The notes: generated by a model from the sequence alone, not told the origin. A DNA stretch of 64,000 nucleotides from Bradyrhizobium diazoefficiens USDA 110 (GCF_000011365.1 NC_004463.1:62001-126000); one strand, 5' to 3'; shown: positions 1-8,612, counted from the first letter of the stretch. Numbers and translations: made by a program.

Positions 1-160
1 AGGCCATGCCCGAAAGATCCTCCTCCAGCGGTGCGTACTGAAGGACGATCTTGCGCGATTTAATGATGCGTTCGACAGGGACGGGCGGCGCTGAAACGCC
101 GAACTCCCGAAGGATCGAGCGCGCAGCTTCGCGCGCTCGACCTGGATCAGCGTCCCTCAC
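1..160 (-). CDS. ImmA/IrrE-family metallopeptidase, N-terminal part (cut by window edge)
   Basis: Only about 53 codons are visible; the gene continues past base 1. The translation begins with a GTG at 158-160 and contains the segment PVPVERIIKSRKIVLQY, which is typical of the region before the HExxH motif in ImmA/IrrE peptidases. The zinc motif itself lies outside the window. The GTG overlaps the stop of the upstream XRE gene in a GTGA arrangement, so the two are probably translationally coupled. Such pairs usually consist of a repressor and the protease that cleaves it or, in some cases, act as a toxin-antitoxin pair. The family call rests on the N-terminal pattern only. Confidence 0.7.
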   Translation of the reverse strand, partial: MRDADPGRAREAARSILREFGVSAPPVPVERIIKSRKIVLQYAPLEEDLSGMA

Positions 161-552
161 GATCCGACCTTAGAGCCGCGGCGTGGCGCGAGCGCGCTGC
201 TGATCAAATCAGCGACCTGGGCGCCCGCGTTCTCGGACAGCGACTCCTTCGAAAGCTTCTCATTGACCAGCGTCATCTTCAATTCCTCCCCGATGGACTT
301 ATGCGGCATTGGCGGCAGCAGGTCGGCGACCTTCGCGAAATCAAGCGCGGTGGCGAGGGCATAGACATGGTGCAGCAATATGTTCTGCCGGCCGCTCTCG
401 ATGTTGGCGATCGACGCGCGAGACATCTTAACTTTGCTCGCCAACTGGGCCTGGGTCAGCGAAAGAGCCTTGCGCCGCGTCGAGACCGCGTTGCCGAACG
501 CTATATAGACCGGATTGCCCGCCATCGCCGATGTTTGCGCTGCTTCGGGCAT
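157..552 (-). CDS. XRE-family helix-turn-helix regulator paired with ImmA/IrrE
   Basis: This is a 131-residue protein with an N-terminal helix-turn-helix at about residues 20-65, where SLTQAQLASKV, SRASIANIESGRQN and HHVYALATAL match the XRE/Cro fold. The C-terminal 55 residues are charged and have no family I recognise. It probably represses its own operon and is a target of the co-encoded ImmA-type protease. The stretch of about 130 bp between its start and the divergent DUF2188 gene is AT-rich and a natural place for its operator, but I could not define a clear palindrome there. Confidence 0.85.
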   Translation of the reverse strand: MPEAAQTSAMAGNPVYIAFGNAVSTRRKALSLTQAQLASKVKMSRASIANIESGRQNILLHHVYALATALDFAKVADLLPPMPHKSIGEELKMTLVNEKLSKESLSENAGAQVADLISSALAPRRGSKVGS

Positions 553-609
553 AATGTCAATCCCGCAAACATTATGTGCTTATTACAAACTTACTAGTGT
601 GATCATTAC

Positions 610-640
610 TTGACATATTGGCCAATCTCAGGAATCCATA
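610..640 (+). promoter_or_regulatory. Possible promoter for DUF2188 gene and CBASS operon
   Basis: A TTGACA hexamer sits at 610-615 in an AT-rich divergent region. The matching -10 is weak (candidates around 633-640). It points toward the DUF2188 gene at 687 and the CBASS genes after it. The call rests mainly on the -35-like hexamer and the position. Confidence 0.3.
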
Positions 641-686
641 TCCCGCCGGAGAGCGCGACGCTCACCGACGAGGCGAAGGAACCGAG

Positions 687-908
687 ATGTCGAAGCGCAT
701 TCATGTCGTGCCGCACGAATCAGGTTGGGCAACCCGACGTGAGGGGGCGTTGCGGGTGGGGTCCACCCATCACACCCAAGCCGAGGCGACGGAGGCGGCG
801 CGTAGCACTGCGCTTCGCGAGCACGGCGAAGTCGTCATCCACCGTCCCGATGGCCGCATTCGCGACGCCAACTCCTACGGAAACGATCCCTTCCCGCCGA
901 AAGGATAA
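687..908 (+). CDS. DUF2188 family small protein
   Basis: This is a 73-residue protein starting MSKRIHVVPHESGWATRREG. It has the repeated pattern of DUF2188: an aromatic after HxSGW, then the helix TQAEATEAAR, then EVVIHRPDGRIRDANSYGNDPFPPKG at the end. DUF2188 proteins are short alpha/beta proteins of unknown function. I chose the ATG at 687 over an earlier in-frame ATG at 618 because GAAGGA lies at 675-680 and the family starts at this residue. It lies 75 bp upstream of the CD-NTase gene on the same strand. A functional link with CBASS is only positional. Confidence 0.75.
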   Translation: MSKRIHVVPHESGWATRREGALRVGSTHHTQAEATEAARSTALREHGEVVIHRPDGRIRDANSYGNDPFPPKG

Positions 909-983
909 CCCAACGGATCGCTCACCAGGGCGATCCGGTCGGATCGGCGCGCGGAGGTCATTCAAAGAAGAGGACCAATATCG

Positions 984-2234
984 ATGTCGAATTTTCCGTC
1001 CCTGCGCCGCGATGATCGGCCTGATGATCCCTTTGCCGACCCGCTGGACGCGGTACTCGCCGAGCTTGCCATCAATATTCAGCTTCCGCCCGGCCTGCAT
1101 GCCAAGGCGGTCGAGCGATATGAGGCGGTCCGACGCTACATCGAACGACCCGGTAGTCCGCTCGAAGGCAGGGTCGCCTGCTTCTATCCCCAGGGCTCCA
1201 TGGCAATCGACGCAACCACGTCGACCCGCGGCACGGACGACGAGTACGATCTCGATATCGTCGCCGAGATCGAAGGCCCCGACCTCGGTCCCGAGGCGCT
1301 GCTGGATGACCTGGAAGCCGCACTCGAGAGCTACCCGGTAAGCAAGGTCGTGCGCCAAACTCGGTGCATCACGCTCTACTACGCCGACGGCATGCATCTT
1401 GACATTACGCCGTCGCGGCGGCGGGCGCCGAAGGAGAAGGAAGGCGAGATCCCGCATGCGAAGAAGGGGACTCGCAGCGACCCGGCGCGCTATGTGCCGA
1501 TGAACTCATATGCCTTCGGGAAGTGGTATTGCGCCCGAACGCCTACCGAGGAGCGGTTCGCGCTGGCGCTGAATCGTCAGCTGTACGAACAGGCCGGAAT
1601 CGCCTTCGCCGCAGCGGACGTCGAGGACGTTCCGCCGCAAACGCCGCTCATCATCAAGAGCGTGACGACGGTCGCGCTGCAGCTAATCAAGCGGCACCGC
1701 AACATCGCCTACGCGACCGAGACGGGCCGGATCCCGCCATCGGTGATGTTGTCGTGCCATGCCGGCCATGCCGCCCGTCCGGGCATGAGGCTTGCGGAAA
1801 TGCTGATCCGGCAGGCGCGCTGGACGGCCCGCGCGATCGACGACGCCGCGAAGCGCGGCCAGCTCCTGGTCGTGCCCAACCCCGAATTTCCGGTCGAGCG
1901 TTTCACCGACCGTTGGCCAGAATCTCAGCTGCAACAGACAACCTATTCTCGCCACCTGCACACCCTCGCTAACGGGCTCGAAGCCGCCCGCACCGGCGAC
2001 GTGCAGCTGGAGGACTTGCAGGAGTGGTTGCGCGGGCAGTTCGGGGACCGGGTCGTCACGCGTTCTGTCAAAGCTTTCAACCAGCGGCTCGGGCGCCAAG
2101 TTCAATCACGGCAGCATGGTTATACGCGCTCCGGCGGCCTGTTCGTTCCCGCCGCGCCGGCGATCATCGGCGCGGCGACCAGCCTGGCGCCAGTCGCGGC
2201 TCGCGCACACACCAACATGGGAGAGCGCCGATAA
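984..2234 (+). CDS. CBASS CD-NTase (cGAS/DncV-like nucleotidyltransferase)
   Basis: This 416-residue enzyme would make a cyclic oligonucleotide alarm signal on phage infection. The nucleotidyltransferase signature is visible: a GS pair at residues 71-72, the acidic DLD at 89-91 and a third acidic residue in MHLDITPSRR at about 140. A helical C-terminal half (roughly 200-370) fits the OAS-like core. The last 40 residues are a flexible Ala/Gly-rich tail ending NMGERR, the region that E2 or Cap2 enzymes attach to a target in type II CBASS. It is the first of three tightly packed genes; the E2 gene starts directly after its stop. The HNH-SAVED partner suggests clade G and 3',2'-cGAMP or a related product, but this is inference from known CdnG-Cap5 pairs. 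Confidence 0.9.
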   Translation: MSNFPSLRRDDRPDDPFADPLDAVLAELAINIQLPPGLHAKAVERYEAVRRYIERPGSPLEGRVACFYPQGSMAIDATTSTRGTDDEYDLDIVAEIEGPDLGPEALLDDLEAALESYPVSKVVRQTRCITLYYADGMHLDITPSRRRAPKEKEGEIPHAKKGTRSDPARYVPMNSYAFGKWYCARTPTEERFALALNRQLYEQAGIAFAAADVEDVPPQTPLIIKSVTTVALQLIKRHRNIAYATETGRIPPSVMLSCHAGHAARPGMRLAEMLIRQARWTARAIDDAAKRGQLLVVPNPEFPVERFTDRWPESQLQQTTYSRHLHTLANGLEAARTGDVQLEDLQEWLRGQFGDRVVTRSVKAFNQRLGRQVQSRQHGYTRSGGLFVPAAPAIIGAATSLAPVAARAHTNMGERR

Positions 2235-2690
2235 GTGGTGATGACGGTCGACGCCCAGATCACTGACATGGCTTCCTTGTGGCCGAACTTGAAACTCATC
2301 GGCCGCCACGGCGCAATCGCGGCGTGGCAGGGCCCTCTCCGGCCTTTGCTTCAGACGTTTCAGGTCGAGATCACTTATCGAGCGCCGCTGGTGATCGAAC
2401 GGCTCGACGTGCGCATTCTCCAGCCACGCGTCAAAGTCTTGTCACCGCCGTTACGGCACCGTCCGGGCGACCCGGAGGGTAGGCTCCCTCACGTGTACTA
2501 CGGTTCGGATGGCGAAGTGACGCTATGCATGCTCGATCCCGATTCCGACGATTGGTCGCCGTTCGACAGCCTCTCGCAGACAACTGTGCCCTGGGTGATC
2601 GAGTGGCTTGCCGCTTACGAGGGCTGGCGCGCAACGGGTCAATGGACAGCGAGCGGCCGCCACGTCGTAGCAGGTGGCGTCGGTGTCTAA
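2235..2690 (+). CDS. CBASS E2-like conjugating protein (stand-alone, no E1 or JAB)
   Basis: This is a 151-residue protein with a candidate catalytic cysteine at about residue 98 in [10 protein letters not shown], followed by [23 protein letters not shown], the pattern of bacterial E2 proteins in short type II CBASS operons. In such systems the E2 attaches the CD-NTase C-terminus to a target and primes it. No E1-like Cap2 or JAB peptidase Cap3 is present. I placed the start at GTG 2235, right after the CD-NTase stop, because GGGAGAG lies about 9 bases upstream; GTG 2238 or ATG 2241 are alternatives. It overlaps the nuclease gene downstream. Confidence 0.85.
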
Positions 2691-3810
2691 GAGCAGCATT
2701 CCGCAAAAGGTCCAATCGGCGCTGTGGGCGCGGGCTGCTGGCCGCTGCCAATATCGTGGATGCAATACTGATTTGGTCGGCGACCTGGTGGCCGGGCGGC
2801 AAGACGGGATCTTCGGCTTCATCGCACACATCGTGGCTGACGTCGAAGGCGGCCCGCGCGGCGATCCGATCCGGTCGACTCAGCTCGCGCGTAGTCTGGA
2901 AAATCTAATGTTGATGTGCGCCCGACATCACAAGCTGATCGATCTTGACGCCGTCGCCGATCATCCGGAATCTGTTCTGCTAACTATGAAAGCCGAGCAC
3001 GAGGGCCGGATCGCGATCGTTGCCGGCATCGACGAAGACCGGGCATCTCACGTCATCAGGTTTGGGGCGAGCATTTGTGACAACGAGGCGCTTGTATCGA
3101 CGCAGGCGATCTTTTCGGCGATGCCGCCCGACCGCCACCCAGCCAGCGGCCAGAGGTTGGATCTTGAAATGGTAGGCTGTGCGTTTCGAGACAACGAGCC
3201 TGCCTATTGGACGGTCCAGCGCGAGAACCTGAGACGCCAGTTCGAAGCGAAGGTGCGAGGCCGCGTAGAGCGACAGGAGATTAGGCATCTAAGCGTATTC
3301 GCACTCGCACCGCAGCCGCTGCTGATCGAGCTTGGCCGGCTGCTCTGCGATATCGTTCCGGCCGTCGTTCATCAAAGGCATCGCGAACCCGCGAGTTGGC
3401 GATGGGCGTCCGATGGCCCCCCGATCACATTCCAGGTCACCGAACCGGATATCGGGCTGTCAGGCTCGGTCGCGCTAAAGCTCGGTGTCAGCGCTACCGT
3501 GACCGACGCGCGACTCCAGGCGGTTCTCGGCGACGAAGCCGCGATCTGGTCGCTCTGCGCGGATCAACCTCACAACGACGTCTTGCGGCGAGCTGACGAT
3601 CAGGCCGCATTTCGGCGCGAACTCCGACGGCTCTACGACCGCATCAAGGCTCGGCATGGCGAGGGAACGCTGCTGCATGTTTTTCCCGCGCTTCCCGCCT
3701 CCCTGGCGGTCGAGGTCGGCCGCGTCTGGATGCCCAAATCGGATCTTTCCCTCCGGCTCTACGACAACAATCGATCGCACGGGTTCATACGGACCTTCGA
3801 TATTCCCTAA
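2683..3810 (+). CDS. cap5: CBASS effector: HNH nuclease-SAVED domain protein (Cap5-type)
   Basis: The protein has about 375 residues with two domains. The N-terminal HNH domain (about 1-100) shows CQYRGC, the AHI histidine, [10 protein letters not shown] and a trailing KAEHEGR helix, giving the zinc-type Cys pairs and the H-N-H catalytic set. Residues about 150-375 form a SAVED domain, the CARF-related sensor of cyclic oligonucleotides, with VSKSSIP at the start of the protein and [11 protein letters not shown] mid-domain. In known Cap5 proteins, ligand binding drives oligomerisation and nonspecific double-strand DNA cleavage. GTG 2683 has AGGTGG five bases upstream; GTG 2674 is an in-frame alternative. 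Both overlap the E2 gene. Confidence 0.9.
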
Positions 3811-3828
3811 ACCCGATGCGACAAGCGC

Positions 3829-3848
3829 GCGGACATCTTCCTGTCCGC
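3829..3848 (+). terminator. Short hairpin after the CBASS operon
   Basis: Seven-base arms gcggaca and tgtccgc surround a six-base loop, 19 bases after the stop of the HNH-SAVED gene. There is no clear T tract, so it is only a possible terminator. Confidence 0.3.
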
Positions 3849-3939
3849 AATCCTCCTCGCCGCTGCGATTACCTGGTGGATCAATTAAGTCCGGACCCAA
3901 GCCCTCTCTCGTAGAGGCATGTATCCGAACGGGAGAAGC

Positions 3940-4727
3940 CTATTTTTTCAGGAGGCCACCAAGCCACTTTTGAAGGCTGTCACCGTTCATCAATTCGAGA
4001 CGCGTCGGCAGAAAGGGAGTTATGAACGGATCAGATATTAGCCTTGGCGGAAAGTCCGACGTTGTAGTCAGGATTCCCTTAGAGGCATTCTGCTCCCCGC
4101 TGAGTACGCCCAGCAATGCACGAATGTCATCATATGAAACCTCGTTCCTCGGCTTATACGCCTTCACCGATCCTATGATCTTGATGCAACCAACCCCCTT
4201 CGAACAGCTATGACATCCCGTCCGTGATCCCCTGAGCGTGGCGTTAATGTCACCTCGTCGAACCCCGCTTTATCGAAGGCACCAGCGACGATCTCTTCCC
4301 AACGCGTCGCAGAAAGTGAATACGCTTGGCTCCAATCCGATTGCAGGCTTGCTACAATTTCATACCAAACCGCTGAGTTTGCCTTTATTAGAAATCCCTC
4401 TGCCGTTTTACGATCTGCCAGGACGATCTTGTGATCTGGTGTAATGATTCCCGCTACTCGCAACTCCGCTTGCTTATTCCCCTCGGAAAACCGCCGAGCG
4501 ATAAACGACTCGAACACTGACGGAAGCCTGTCTTCGTAGATCAAGTCAGTAATTTTGATCTTCTCTGGTGGAATTTCCAGATTCCTAAAATCCACTAGTC
4601 GTGTGAACTCTAAAAGAATCGGAAACGCTAATTTCTGCGCAATAGGAAACAGCTTAACGGGCATGTAGAATATCAGTTGCTGCGCTAGGCGAACCCTTAC
4701 CTCTTCCATCTGCTGCAAAGTAAGCAT
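3940..4727 (-). pseudogene. Mrr-like restriction endonuclease, interrupted by one frameshift
   Basis: Two adjacent minus-strand frames join into one protein of about 262 residues. The first (from ATG at 4727) has an alpha-rich N-terminal half and then RWEEIVAGAFDKAGF and SGDHGRDVIAV, the start of an Mrr-type PD-(D/E)xK core. It falls out of frame near 4200-4206 and stops at 4173. The next frame resumes with GCIKIIGSVKAYKPRNE, then YDDIRALLGVLSGEQNASKG and TTTSDFPP, also Mrr-like. One missing base at 4200-4206 explains the break. The usual Q/ExK position reads SVK here. It is probably co-transcribed with the upstream 603-codon gene, 115 bp away. It is a pseudogene unless the missing base is a sequencing error or recoding. 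Confidence 0.75.
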
Positions 4728-4842
4728 GGCACGCGCTCTTTACTACAACTGCGCATAGGTTAGCAGTCAGCCGGCTGTCGGGCCTTAACAGCCGGAATAG
4801 CCAAATCGCAGTTTCGAATACCGACTCCGTGATCAGCGCCTG

Positions 4843-6654
4843 CTAAGTTTGACAGATCACGTATCCATGTGCGTTCATTTCGGTACACGCCGAGAAGAAT
4901 GACATCAACAGCCAATAGAGCTGAACGAAGTATGGGTCTGGCGCTTGGCCGGCTGCGACTTCCTTTAGCGCCTCTTCAACAGCACCGCGGCTCAGCGAAG
5001 AGGTCACGATGAAGACCCGACGAATTGCATCCGGCGCAAGCCGCACTTGAGCGAATTCGTTCATTAGCTCGTCGGCATCGCCTCGGACAATCCTCTTGAT
5101 CCGGGTTTTGACTCCGCTACCGCTTACATACTTGTTGTTCCAACCACGAATTTTCGCTTCCATCGATTCCGGCGGAAGGCTCATACGCTGCAAGTTCTTA
5201 ATTGCTTGGCTCACGGAGATATGGAACGGCCCAGCACCGAGCGATAGTGGACCATGCTTTGCGTGATAAAAGGTAATTCTAGGCGGGCTGCTGGAGTTGT
5301 TTAGCCCAATATAGTCCGCCCATTCGTCGCCAAGATCGTCGCACACAAGCACATCGTCCCCGTCCGCAACACTCGCTTCGATCACACCGAAAGTGGAGTC
5401 AGCATCAAAGGTGGCCTTTCGCGTCGAAAAGTTACCCTTTTCATCAGTCACTCCGTCTAGGAGCGGATCAGAGCGCAAATGGCGCAACAGGGCTGCGCCA
5501 CCATCTACAAAGCCTTCGTCGCGGAACAAGGTCCCGTCGATGTAAGCTAAAGAGAGGGCGTCGAACAGCAATATGAACTTATCCTCGCGATCGATGTAGC
5601 GTCGGAGCGAGATCCGATTTGGATCGTGACCGAGAGCATACTCTGTACTTTCGACCTCGATGCCGGCAGTGATCGGCAATTGCAAGTCACGCAATGCTAC
5701 GCGAGCTTGGTTGATTGCAATTGCTCCAACCGAATCAGCACCGTCGAAGATATCCATCCTCTTTCCGTCGCCGCTGACCCTAAACGCACGATCGAGCTCA
5801 TTTAACGCTGCATCGATTTCATGCTTGGAGAGTTGAGTGAGTCTACCGCTATCTTCATGTACAAGTCTGATTTCGCGATCGACATGGATCGCATCAACAA
5901 ATCCCGCAACGTCGACGGCAAAACTTGTTGGACGCGCGGTGCCGCCAATACTCGCCAAATCGATAGCGCGGGCTAAGGTACGGAGAAAGCTGGCAGGTGC
6001 AGCTCTTCCACCTACCAGCTCGTCAATTACAGATTTCGCGTACTCCACAAGTGCGAGGTGATCGACCCGATCAGACCGCTGCCCTATCCTGCCGGTGCTA
6101 GGAGTTGTAGAATAGTGGTCAGTTCCCGACCGGACCGCGTACGCCTGGGGCACATACCGGTTTGCGCCAGCAGGCCCGACAACATTTTGTAGGTCATCGG
6201 CTTCGAACGTTTTACTCCTCATCACGTGCTTGGAGACCGACATGTTTCGAAGCCGAATCTTTTCGAACACCGCTCCCTGCCGTGCGACCGCACGATCCAC
6301 GCGTTCGGCTGATACTCGACCGAGATAGCGGGTGAAAAATCCTGCCGGAAGATCGAGCTTGGATTTAAGAATCGCGAGATGATCGCGATATTCGATCAAA
6401 AGAATAAATCCGCAGATTCGTTCTCGGATTCCTGCGTCTTCGGTTAAGAATGAAGGCGAGCGGTCATAGAGGAAGGAGATCGCAGACCAACGCGCGCGCC
6501 CAGCTTGGACGCGCCGATGGTAGAATATGTTTTGGGAGGCCGAGGGCTGGCTTGCCCGAACTTGGCGAAAAAGGTCATCCAATGCGGCATTGCTCATCTG
6601 CCGCTTAAGAATGTGAAAATTTGCTGTTTTTGCAACGCGAAGAGAGTCGATCAT
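4843..6654 (-). CDS. Unrecognised large protein in defence island
   Basis: This 603-residue soluble protein has no signal peptide and no membrane segment that I can see. I do not recognise the family. The N-terminal third is basic and helical. The middle has acidic patches (RRYIDREDKFILLFDALSLAYIDG region). The C-terminal 200 residues contain DDVLVCDDLGDEWADYIGL, FYHAKHGPLSLG, FHISVSQAIKNLQ and QLYWLLMSFFSACTEM, a conserved-looking block with a charged strand and a Ser/Gln helix. I chose ATG 6654 over 6696 because a GGGGGATGG stretch lies just upstream. It precedes the broken Mrr-like nuclease on the same strand and diverges from the HNH-phosphorylase gene, which suggests a defence role; that is inference. 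Confidence 0.6.
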   Translation of the reverse strand: MIDSLRVAKTANFHILKRQMSNAALDDLFRQVRASQPSASQNIFYHRRVQAGRARWSAISFLYDRSPSFLTEDAGIRERICGFILLIEYRDHLAILKSKLDLPAGFFTRYLGRVSAERVDRAVARQGAVFEKIRLRNMSVSKHVMRSKTFEADDLQNVVGPAGANRYVPQAYAVRSGTDHYSTTPSTGRIGQRSDRVDHLALVEYAKSVIDELVGGRAAPASFLRTLARAIDLASIGGTARPTSFAVDVAGFVDAIHVDREIRLVHEDSGRLTQLSKHEIDAALNELDRAFRVSGDGKRMDIFDGADSVGAIAINQARVALRDLQLPITAGIEVESTEYALGHDPNRISLRRYIDREDKFILLFDALSLAYIDGTLFRDEGFVDGGAALLRHLRSDPLLDGVTDEKGNFSTRKATFDADSTFGVIEASVADGDDVLVCDDLGDEWADYIGLNNSSSPPRITFYHAKHGPLSLGAGPFHISVSQAIKNLQRMSLPPESMEAKIRGWNNKYVSGSGVKTRIKRIVRGDADELMNEFAQVRLAPDAIRRVFIVTSSLSRGAVEEALKEVAAGQAPDPYFVQLYWLLMSFFSACTEMNAHGYVICQT

Positions 6655-6940
6655 CCATCCCCCGTCGCGTTTCCGCGCGGAAGTACGCCATGTCAATTAA
6701 GACGGACCTTCAATATGATCAACTTAAGCGCGAATGCCTCCACGATGCAAATGGAAAGAACATGCCCCCCGCAAAGAAGAGTTAGAAGGCTACTCGATGT
6801 CGCGCAGCTCTAGACGGCCTGCTCAATAGCAACGTTAGCCACAAAGTGTCGGCTTATCGACACGTATCCGGTTGATGGGCGTTGAAGGCTATGATCTCTT
6901 GACTACGGGGCGACGGCATGCGGAGCGTGCTTGAGGTGCT
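6655..6940. promoter_or_regulatory. Divergent AT-richer intergenic region
   Basis: This 286-bp gap separates two genes that point away from each other, so it must hold both promoters. I saw no convincing -35/-10 pair or palindrome. Confidence 0.35.
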
Positions 6941-8365
6941 ATGCGACGACAACCCAGTGATCGTTCGATAAAGATTCTGTTCGCTTCTTCGGGGGGCCTA
7001 TGCGCTTTCCCGGGATGTACAACGCAGCTCGTTCAGCCTCAATCTCGCGCATTACTGGGCGAACTCTGCCACATTCGTGCGGCCTCTCCCGGGGGGCCGA
7101 GATTCGATCCCGCGCAATCCGAAGAGTCGCGCAACGACGCAGACAACTTGATCATCCTATGTCCAACGCATCATCGTTTGGTCGATCAGGATCCGACCAC
7201 TTACACAGCGGATTCGTTGCTTCTCATGAAACGGCGCCATGAGAGCCGCGTCGCAGCATTTCTCAGCTCGGTTGCTGTCGAGCTTACTGACAAGCAGGCT
7301 ACCGACCTCTCGCGACAGGTGGAGGACGAATCAGTCGACTTCGCAGTTGTCGTCGCGTTGCGGAAGGAATTGGCTGCGCTTAAGCATTATTTTCCTGAGC
7401 TGGTACCGATTTCGTCGACATCGGATTCGACCCGCACGTACCTTCGCGGAACGATTCCAACAAGACGCGGCGGCTCGTATCGAGTTGTTGCCACTCTCCT
7501 TCATTCGATGGGAAATCTCGATGCCGCACATGCGACATCGGACCTCATCCACAAATGGAAGCCGCGATTTGTACTTGTGAATGGAATTGCTGGTGGAATC
7601 TCTAGAAAGGATCAGGGCTTCGGCGATATCGTGGCCTCGAACTCCATTTTCTATTATGAGCTCTCGAAGGTTCGACCCAATCATCAGGAGCATCGAGCTC
7701 GGCAATTTCAGGCGGACCCCATCCTCGTGGATGGAATACTGAACTTGACCGACTCAACGTGGCGCGCACATTTGCCTTCAAGGCCCGATGGGAAAAGCGC
7801 GAGCGCCATCGAGCCGAGAATTCATGTCGGACCAATTGCCTCTGGAGAGAAGGTGATTGCTTCAAGCGAGGCTGCCCAAGAGCTTCGGTCGTTGCAACGC
7901 GATCTCATCGCAATTGAGATGGAGAGTGCAGGAGTCGCTTCTGCGGCATTCAGCGCTGTCAAGAAGGTGGGATTCTTGACGATCCGAGCCATCTGCGACT
8001 TCGCCGACGGCAAAAAGAATGACATGTGGCAAGAGTACGCAGCGTATTCCGCGGCTTCGTGCTTGCGAAGCTTCATTGAGTCGCGCCCAGTTTCCCTCTC
8101 GGAGGGGGCGTGGCCGAAGTCCGTTGCTTCGGTAGCGGCAACGAAGTCGCGTATTTCGATAGCTCAACGTAAGAAATTGTTCGATGAGCTGTGTACGGCG
8201 TTCGATATGGAAGAGTTTAAGAACCTTTGCTTTCTCCTGGGCGTGGACATTGACGAAATTCCCGGCGACCGCAAATCGGCCCGGGTCAGAGAGCTAATTT
8301 TACTGTTCGAGCGGCGCGATACGTTGCACGTATTGGAGGAAGCCGTCGATGAAAGGACACGTTAA
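6941..8365 (+). CDS. Three-domain HNH nuclease / nucleoside phosphorylase / effector-associated-domain protein
   Basis: This is a 474-residue protein. Residues 1-105 are an HNH domain close in layout to the CBASS nuclease in this window: CAFPGC, ELCHIRAA, NLIILCPTHHRLVD and a trailing KRRHE helix. Residues about 133-380 are a PNP/MTAN-type phosphorylase fold, with DFAVVVALRKELAAL, FVLVNGIAGGI, the substrate-site IAIEMESAG (326-328 MES) and RAICDFADG. Residues about 405-474 resemble the small helical effector-associated domains (EAD7-like): FDMEEFKNLCFLLGVD and PGDRKSARVRELI. Such domains recruit partners in bacterial conflict systems. GAGG precedes the ATG. I infer a single-protein or two-part defence effector in which the phosphorylase domain is a nucleotide sensor or a second enzyme. 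Confidence 0.75.
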   Translation: MRRQPSDRSIKILFASSGGLCAFPGCTTQLVQPQSRALLGELCHIRAASPGGPRFDPAQSEESRNDADNLIILCPTHHRLVDQDPTTYTADSLLLMKRRHESRVAAFLSSVAVELTDKQATDLSRQVEDESVDFAVVVALRKELAALKHYFPELVPISSTSDSTRTYLRGTIPTRRGGSYRVVATLLHSMGNLDAAHATSDLIHKWKPRFVLVNGIAGGISRKDQGFGDIVASNSIFYYELSKVRPNHQEHRARQFQADPILVDGILNLTDSTWRAHLPSRPDGKSASAIEPRIHVGPIASGEKVIASSEAAQELRSLQRDLIAIEMESAGVASAAFSAVKKVGFLTIRAICDFADGKKNDMWQEYAAYSAASCLRSFIESRPVSLSEGAWPKSVASVAATKSRISIAQRKKLFDELCTAFDMEEFKNLCFLLGVDIDEIPGDRKSARVRELILLFERRDTLHVLEEAVDERTR

Positions 8366-8612
8366 CGGAAAACCTGAGCATTCAGGCTGATGCTTTCGGC
8401 GGTGTCCGTAAGCCGTCGATACGCACTGAAATGCATGTCACGGACAGATCGGGCATTGAAACAAGGACTCCAATCGAAGCGGCCAGGACCGAGCGTGAAC
8501 TCTCGTGACTATCACGAACAATCACCCACTACATGCCCCAGTCTCCGCCTCCTACAGCTCGATCAGAATCTAAAATAACAGCAAACTCAAATAGATAATA
8601 GACGCCGCAGGC

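Noticed and set aside
720..1457. Long minus-strand open frame opposite the CD-NTase
   Set aside because: Its frame mirrors the codon bias of the CD-NTase gene, the product is low-complexity Arg-rich and there is no ribosome site.
8390..8578. 62-codon frame after the HNH-phosphorylase gene
   Set aside because: No ribosome site, no recognisable pattern and codon use unlike neighbours.
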